This document shows, in pieces, positions 49,346 through 52,605 of a stretch of 52,605 nucleotides of DNA. The stretch's first letter is position 1, and every line of letters starts with the position of its first letter. A program made the translations under genes and the position numbers. Origin of the DNA: Spirochaetota bacterium. Its GTDB lineage: Bacteria; Spirochaetota; B62-G9; DRHN01. The DNA is taken from contig CP070841.1 of assembly GCA_020342115.1 (NCBI GenBank), forward strand, positions 89,282 to 141,886, read 5' to 3'. Under the pieces are notes generated by a model. The model saw nothing but the letters and a program-made list of their open reading frames with translations, made no database searches and was not told the origin of the DNA.

Positions 49346-50902
49346 ATGACTAAAACATCAATTGAAGGATATTTTGTTGGTATTGACGTTGGTACCCAGG
49401 GTACAAAAACCGTTATAATGGACGGGAGCACCGGGGAGGTTATCGGAAGCGCCCGGAAAGGCTACCCTCTTATAGAGAAAGCTGACGGGACGAGGGAACA
49501 GAATCCCTCTGACTGGGTTGATGCAGTCAGAGCTACTGTGGCCAAAGCACTTGATGCAGCAGCAATTGATAAACGTAGTGTCCTTGGTATCGGAGTTTCA
49601 GGTCAGCAGCATGGGTTTGTACCTTTAGATAGTAGTAATTCTGTTATAAGGAACGCAAAACTCTGGAACGATACATCCACAGAAGCACAGTGCAGGACGC
49701 TCATAGGCAGGCTTGGTGGAGAAAAAGAGGTTCTGCGGCTCACAGGAAACAATATACTTGCAGGTTATACAGCAGGTAAGGTGTTGTGGCTCAAGGAAAA
49801 TGAGCCGGAGAATTACAGGAAATTGAAAACCATACTGCTTCCTCACGATTATATAAATCTGTATCTTACCGGCGAGCGTAAGATGGAGGCTGGTGACGCA
49901 TCTGGCACAGCTTTTTTCAATGTAGTAAGTAGAGAGTGGTCGCATGAGGTTCTAAAAGCTATTGACGATGAAAAAGATCTCACAGAATGCCTGCCACCGG
50001 TAGTGGACAGTGTCCAACCTATCGGCTTTGTTAGAAGTGGTGTTCTGGAGGAGCTGGGATTACCCACTGACCTCAAGGTCATTGTAAGCTCCGGCGGTGG
50101 CGATAATATGATGGGGGCAATCGGGACAGGTAACACAAAAGAGGGCGTGGTTACTGTGAGCCTCGGAACATCAGGTACAATTTACGCTTATGCTGATTCA
50201 CCTGTAGTAGATACACTCGGTGAATTTGGTGCTTTCTGCTCCAGCACTAACGGATGGCTCCCTCTTGCCTGTACTATGAATGTCACAGTTGCGACAGAGT
50301 ACATTAAAAAACTCTTCTCAATGGACAACAAGGAGCTTGATAGGAGTATTAGAAACACACCGGCAGGATCTGGCGGGCTGATTCTTGTACCCTATTTCAA
50401 TGGAGAGAGAACACCAAATGTACCGTCAGGGACTGGGGTATTCTTTGGTATAAATGAATTTACCCTCAGAGACGGGTATCTCGCTCGATCTGCCATGGAG
50501 GGAGTGACACTAGGTATCCGATATGGACTTGAGAGTATGAAAAGGGAAGGAATCGAGCCAAGAGATATCAGGCTCACAGGTGGAGGGAGCAAGAGCGAAG
50601 TGTGGTGCCAGATAGCTTCTGATTGCTTTAATACACCGACTGTAACGCTAGAGATAGAAGAAGCTGCGAGCTTTGGAGCCGCGATCCAGGCTATGTGGTG
50701 CTGTATAAACAACAGCGGTGGAGCCGTTCCCATATCACAGATCACAGACTCGTTTGTGAAGATGAAGGAGCACACACGGAAGGAGCCTGACAGAGAAGCG
50801 ACAGATTTATACAATGAGCTATTCAGTCTCCAGAATGAGGTGAGTGAGGCTTTGAGGAACGCTTTTGAATCACACAGGAAAACAATCTCCAGGAATAATT
50901 AG
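49346..50902 (+). CDS. xylB: Xylulokinase
   Basis: A 518-aa FGGY kinase that phosphorylates D-xylulose to xylulose 5-phosphate. The N-terminal loop is GIDVGTQGTKT, the substrate site SGQQHGFVPLD is characteristic of xylulokinases, and the C-terminal GGGSKSEVW plus EAASFGAAIQA complete the fold. A GGAAAGG ribosome site precedes the second ATG, giving this start (the ATG four bases upstream is out of frame and ends at once). It stands alone, divergent from the diguanylate cyclase. No xylose isomerase is in the window. Confidence 0.88.
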   Translation: MTKTSIEGYFVGIDVGTQGTKTVIMDGSTGEVIGSARKGYPLIEKADGTREQNPSDWVDAVRATVAKALDAAAIDKRSVLGIGVSGQQHGFVPLDSSNSVIRNAKLWNDTSTEAQCRTLIGRLGGEKEVLRLTGNNILAGYTAGKVLWLKENEPENYRKLKTILLPHDYINLYLTGERKMEAGDASGTAFFNVVSREWSHEVLKAIDDEKDLTECLPPVVDSVQPIGFVRSGVLEELGLPTDLKVIVSSGGGDNMMGAIGTGNTKEGVVTVSLGTSGTIYAYADSPVVDTLGEFGAFCSSTNGWLPLACTMNVTVATEYIKKLFSMDNKELDRSIRNTPAGSGGLILVPYFNGERTPNVPSGTGVFFGINEFTLRDGYLARSAMEGVTLGIRYGLESMKREGIEPRDIRLTGGGSKSEVWCQIASDCFNTPTVTLEIEEAASFGAAIQAMWCCINNSGGAVPISQITDSFVKMKEHTRKEPDREATDLYNELFSLQNEVSEALRNAFESHRKTISRNN

Positions 50903-51062
50903 TTTCTGGTGGGTATACTATATACATATTATTCACTAATTTACAAAATGCATAATTTAATTACCTCTTATCGATTCAATTTGCTCACCAAGAACTAAAT
51001 AGGTTATTTAACTCTATTTTTGAATCGCACTATTCGATAATAAGGATAAGACTGAGCACCTT

Positions 51063-52448
51063 ATGAAAGATGAAATAATAGAAAAGATAAAACGGGCAGT
51101 TCGAATTCCATTGAAACTTCTCAGAGAGATACATCTGCCTCGCAAGAAGCCTGAAGAAATCCCCCGGCCTTCAGACGATCAGCAGTTCGTGGAGCAGATG
51201 GTTAAAATTGCTCAACCTAGTGAGAAAAAGGAGAAGAAGAGAAAAAAGAGAAAGCGCCTTACACTCTCAGAGTTCTGGGAAATAGTGAACTCGAACAATA
51301 CACTTACCTTTTTCCTCATTGTAGCAGGGTTACTGGCCCTGAGTGCAATAGGTGCTTATATTTTCGAAGTTGGGAAAAATCAGGAATATACTTCATTATG
51401 GGATACCTTATGGTGGACTGTGGTAACCATTACAACAGTAGGATACGGCGATAAATACCCTGTTACTGTAGGGGGGAAGCTCGTTGGAATCCTGATGATG
51501 GTGCTTGGGGTGGCTACTGTGGGAATAGTTACCGGAAGAATCGCATCTTTCCTGGTAAACAAGCAGATCAAAGCAAGAGGAGGTTTGATTGTGGTTGAAA
51601 GAAGGAAGGGTCACTTTATAATATGTGGATGGAAAACCGGACTGGAAGATATACTTGAAAACATCCTGAAGGTTAACCCACATCTTAGACCATCAAATAT
51701 CGTACTTGTAAATGATGCTGATCCTGATGAGATAGATCATATAAAATCGATACCTAATTTCCGGTCAATAAAATATATCAAAGGTGATTATATCGACGAA
51801 AAGGTGCTCCAGAGGGCTAATGTAAGAAATGCAAGCACTGCGCTCGTTCTGGCAGATTCGAGCAGGAAATTCTCCGTTCAGGAGGTGGACTCGAGAACAG
51901 TCATGGCGGTCATTACCATCGATTCCATGAACAAGAATATCTATACCTGTGCAGAGCTGATAGATGAAAAGTTCGAAAAATATCTTAAACTTGCCAACTG
52001 TGATGAGGTTATACTCTCGCGTGAGCATGCAAGAATATTAATAGCAAATGCTGCAAGTGCATCAGGGATCGCTCACATTGCGACTGAATTGCTCTTTCCG
52101 GAACATGGGGGTCTCTTGACTGAGGAAATTCCAGCTGTCATGGAAGGAAAGACCTTTAAAGATTTGCAGCAGTACTTCAGAGAAATGTATGGAGATATCG
52201 TAATCGGATTGCTTGAAAATACAGGAAAGATATATTTCAGAAAGAAGGAAGCACTTGCAGAAGCGCAGAAGACGCCCGATATCTCGAGGCTTATAGAAAA
52301 CCTCCAGAGCGTCAAAAGGATTGTTCCGAACAATCCGGTTCTGAATCCCGGAGATGACTATGTTGTCAAAAGGAACACCAAGGCCATTGTTGTAACGGGG
52401 AAAAAGCATGAAACCTCGGCAATGCAGGAGAGTGTAGTTCATGAGTGA
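51063..52448 (+). CDS. Two-TM potassium channel with RCK (TrkA-N) domain
   Basis: A 461-aa channel subunit. A long basic N-terminal arm (Lys/Arg-rich around residues 55-65) precedes TM1 (about 81-101), the pore helix, the selectivity filter TVGYGD (125-130) and TM2 (about 137-160). A Rossmann RCK domain follows (FIICGWKTG, then ADPDEID and LADSSRKFSVQEVDSR), with a C-terminal extension of about 150 residues. The RCK Gly loop is G-W-K-T-G, unlike the usual nucleotide loop, so ligand type is open. It overlaps by 8 bases with a cyclic-nucleotide-binding protein gene. Confidence 0.9.
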   Translation: MKDEIIEKIKRAVRIPLKLLREIHLPRKKPEEIPRPSDDQQFVEQMVKIAQPSEKKEKKRKKRKRLTLSEFWEIVNSNNTLTFFLIVAGLLALSAIGAYIFEVGKNQEYTSLWDTLWWTVVTITTVGYGDKYPVTVGGKLVGILMMVLGVATVGIVTGRIASFLVNKQIKARGGLIVVERRKGHFIICGWKTGLEDILENILKVNPHLRPSNIVLVNDADPDEIDHIKSIPNFRSIKYIKGDYIDEKVLQRANVRNASTALVLADSSRKFSVQEVDSRTVMAVITIDSMNKNIYTCAELIDEKFEKYLKLANCDEVILSREHARILIANAASASGIAHIATELLFPEHGGLLTEEIPAVMEGKTFKDLQQYFREMYGDIVIGLLENTGKIYFRKKEALAEAQKTPDISRLIENLQSVKRIVPNNPVLNPGDDYVVKRNTKAIVVTGKKHETSAMQESVVHE

Positions 52449-52605
52449 AAACCTGGCAATTCTCAGAAATATCGTTCTCTTTGAGGATTTTAAAGATGAC
52501 GAAAAGATTTTGCGAAAAATAGATCAGCTGTTCACAGAGCGGGAAGCAAAAAAAGGAGACATCATCATAAGAGAGGGTAAAGAGGGTGATGAGCTGTTTA
52601 TTATA
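52441..52605 (+). CDS. Cyclic-nucleotide-binding domain protein (3' truncated by window)
   Basis: The first 55 codons of a gene cut by the window end. The N-terminal helix with ILRNIVLFEDF, followed by KKGDIIIREGKEGDELFII, is the front half of a cAMP/cGMP-binding (CRP-like effector) domain. The ATG overlaps the stop of the potassium channel gene by 8 bases, so the two are translationally coupled. That suggests it forms a separate regulatory subunit for the channel (inference). The ligand-contact loop lies beyond the window. Confidence 0.8.
   Translation, partial: MSENLAILRNIVLFEDFKDDEKILRKIDQLFTEREAKKGDIIIREGKEGDELFII

Noticed and set aside
1..52605. tRNA, rRNA, CRISPR, IS elements, phage genes
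   Set aside because: No T-loop-like sequences, repeated spacers, transposase motifs or terminal inverted repeats were found on reading both strands. A trained search tool could still find a diverged small RNA.

Overview
The window looks like one stretch of chromosome from a free-living, fermentative or otherwise anaerobic bacterium of moderate G+C. It holds an O2-sensitive glycyl radical enzyme, acetate kinase, a small ferredoxin, a complete-looking branched-chain amino acid (BCAA) operon, PilZ and GGDEF signalling proteins and an LpxL-type acyltransferase. A spirochaete-like lineage is plausible, partly because the acetate kinase carries a C-terminal extension, but this is a weak guess. No tRNA, rRNA, CRISPR array, insertion sequence or phage gene was seen.

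Layout. 1-2.2 kb: end of an unidentified gene, then cysD-cysN (sulfate activation). 2.2-9.7 kb: a mixed block with a membrane-anchored alkaline-phosphatase-fold protein, macrodomain protein, HNH nuclease, two short-chain dehydrogenases, a membrane PilZ protein and a lipid acyltransferase. 9.8-25.5 kb: a 15.5-kb single-strand (minus) catabolic cluster containing two VOC proteins, two zinc alcohol/polyol dehydrogenases, a glycyl radical enzyme, a complete ribose-type ABC importer with two permeases, a TIM-barrel sugar epimerase/isomerase, a one-domain Old Yellow Enzyme, a DeoC aldolase with its catalytic triad intact and an FGGY kinase. This is the best candidate for an undescribed system. It looks like an anaerobic pathway for a polyol or modified sugar, in which radical C-O (or other) cleavage feeds an aldolase. 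The 5' end of the cluster carries the remnant of a deleted PfkB kinase. The divergent region behind it has promoter-like and palindromic sequences in both directions.

25.8-37.8 kb (mostly plus strand): two orphan extracellular sugar-binding proteins, an MscS channel, a cysteate-synthase-like PLP enzyme, a LysR regulator, a small secreted protein, acetate kinase (minus), a PAC2 protein, and a likely operon of a VWA protein (with a CDC48-N-like front domain), a PilZ protein and a secreted rhodanese lacking its cysteine. 37.8-45.4 kb (minus): ilvD-ilvB-ilvN-leuA-cimA, preceded by a recognisable transcription attenuator. That attenuator has a promoter, a 23-codon leader peptide rich in Ile/Leu/Val, an antiterminator arm next to the leader stop codon, and an intrinsic terminator. 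The presence of cimA implies isoleucine synthesis from pyruvate through citramalate.

45.5-52.6 kb: a PfkB kinase with a small membrane protein, a ferredoxin with its own promoter, a secreted DOMON-like protein behind an 85-bp tandem repeat of paired hairpins, a GAF-GGDEF diguanylate cyclase, xylulokinase, and a TVGYGD potassium channel with RCK domain overlapping the start of a cyclic-nucleotide-binding protein cut off by the window end.

All functional calls rest on reading motifs and layout by eye. No database search or structure computation was run.
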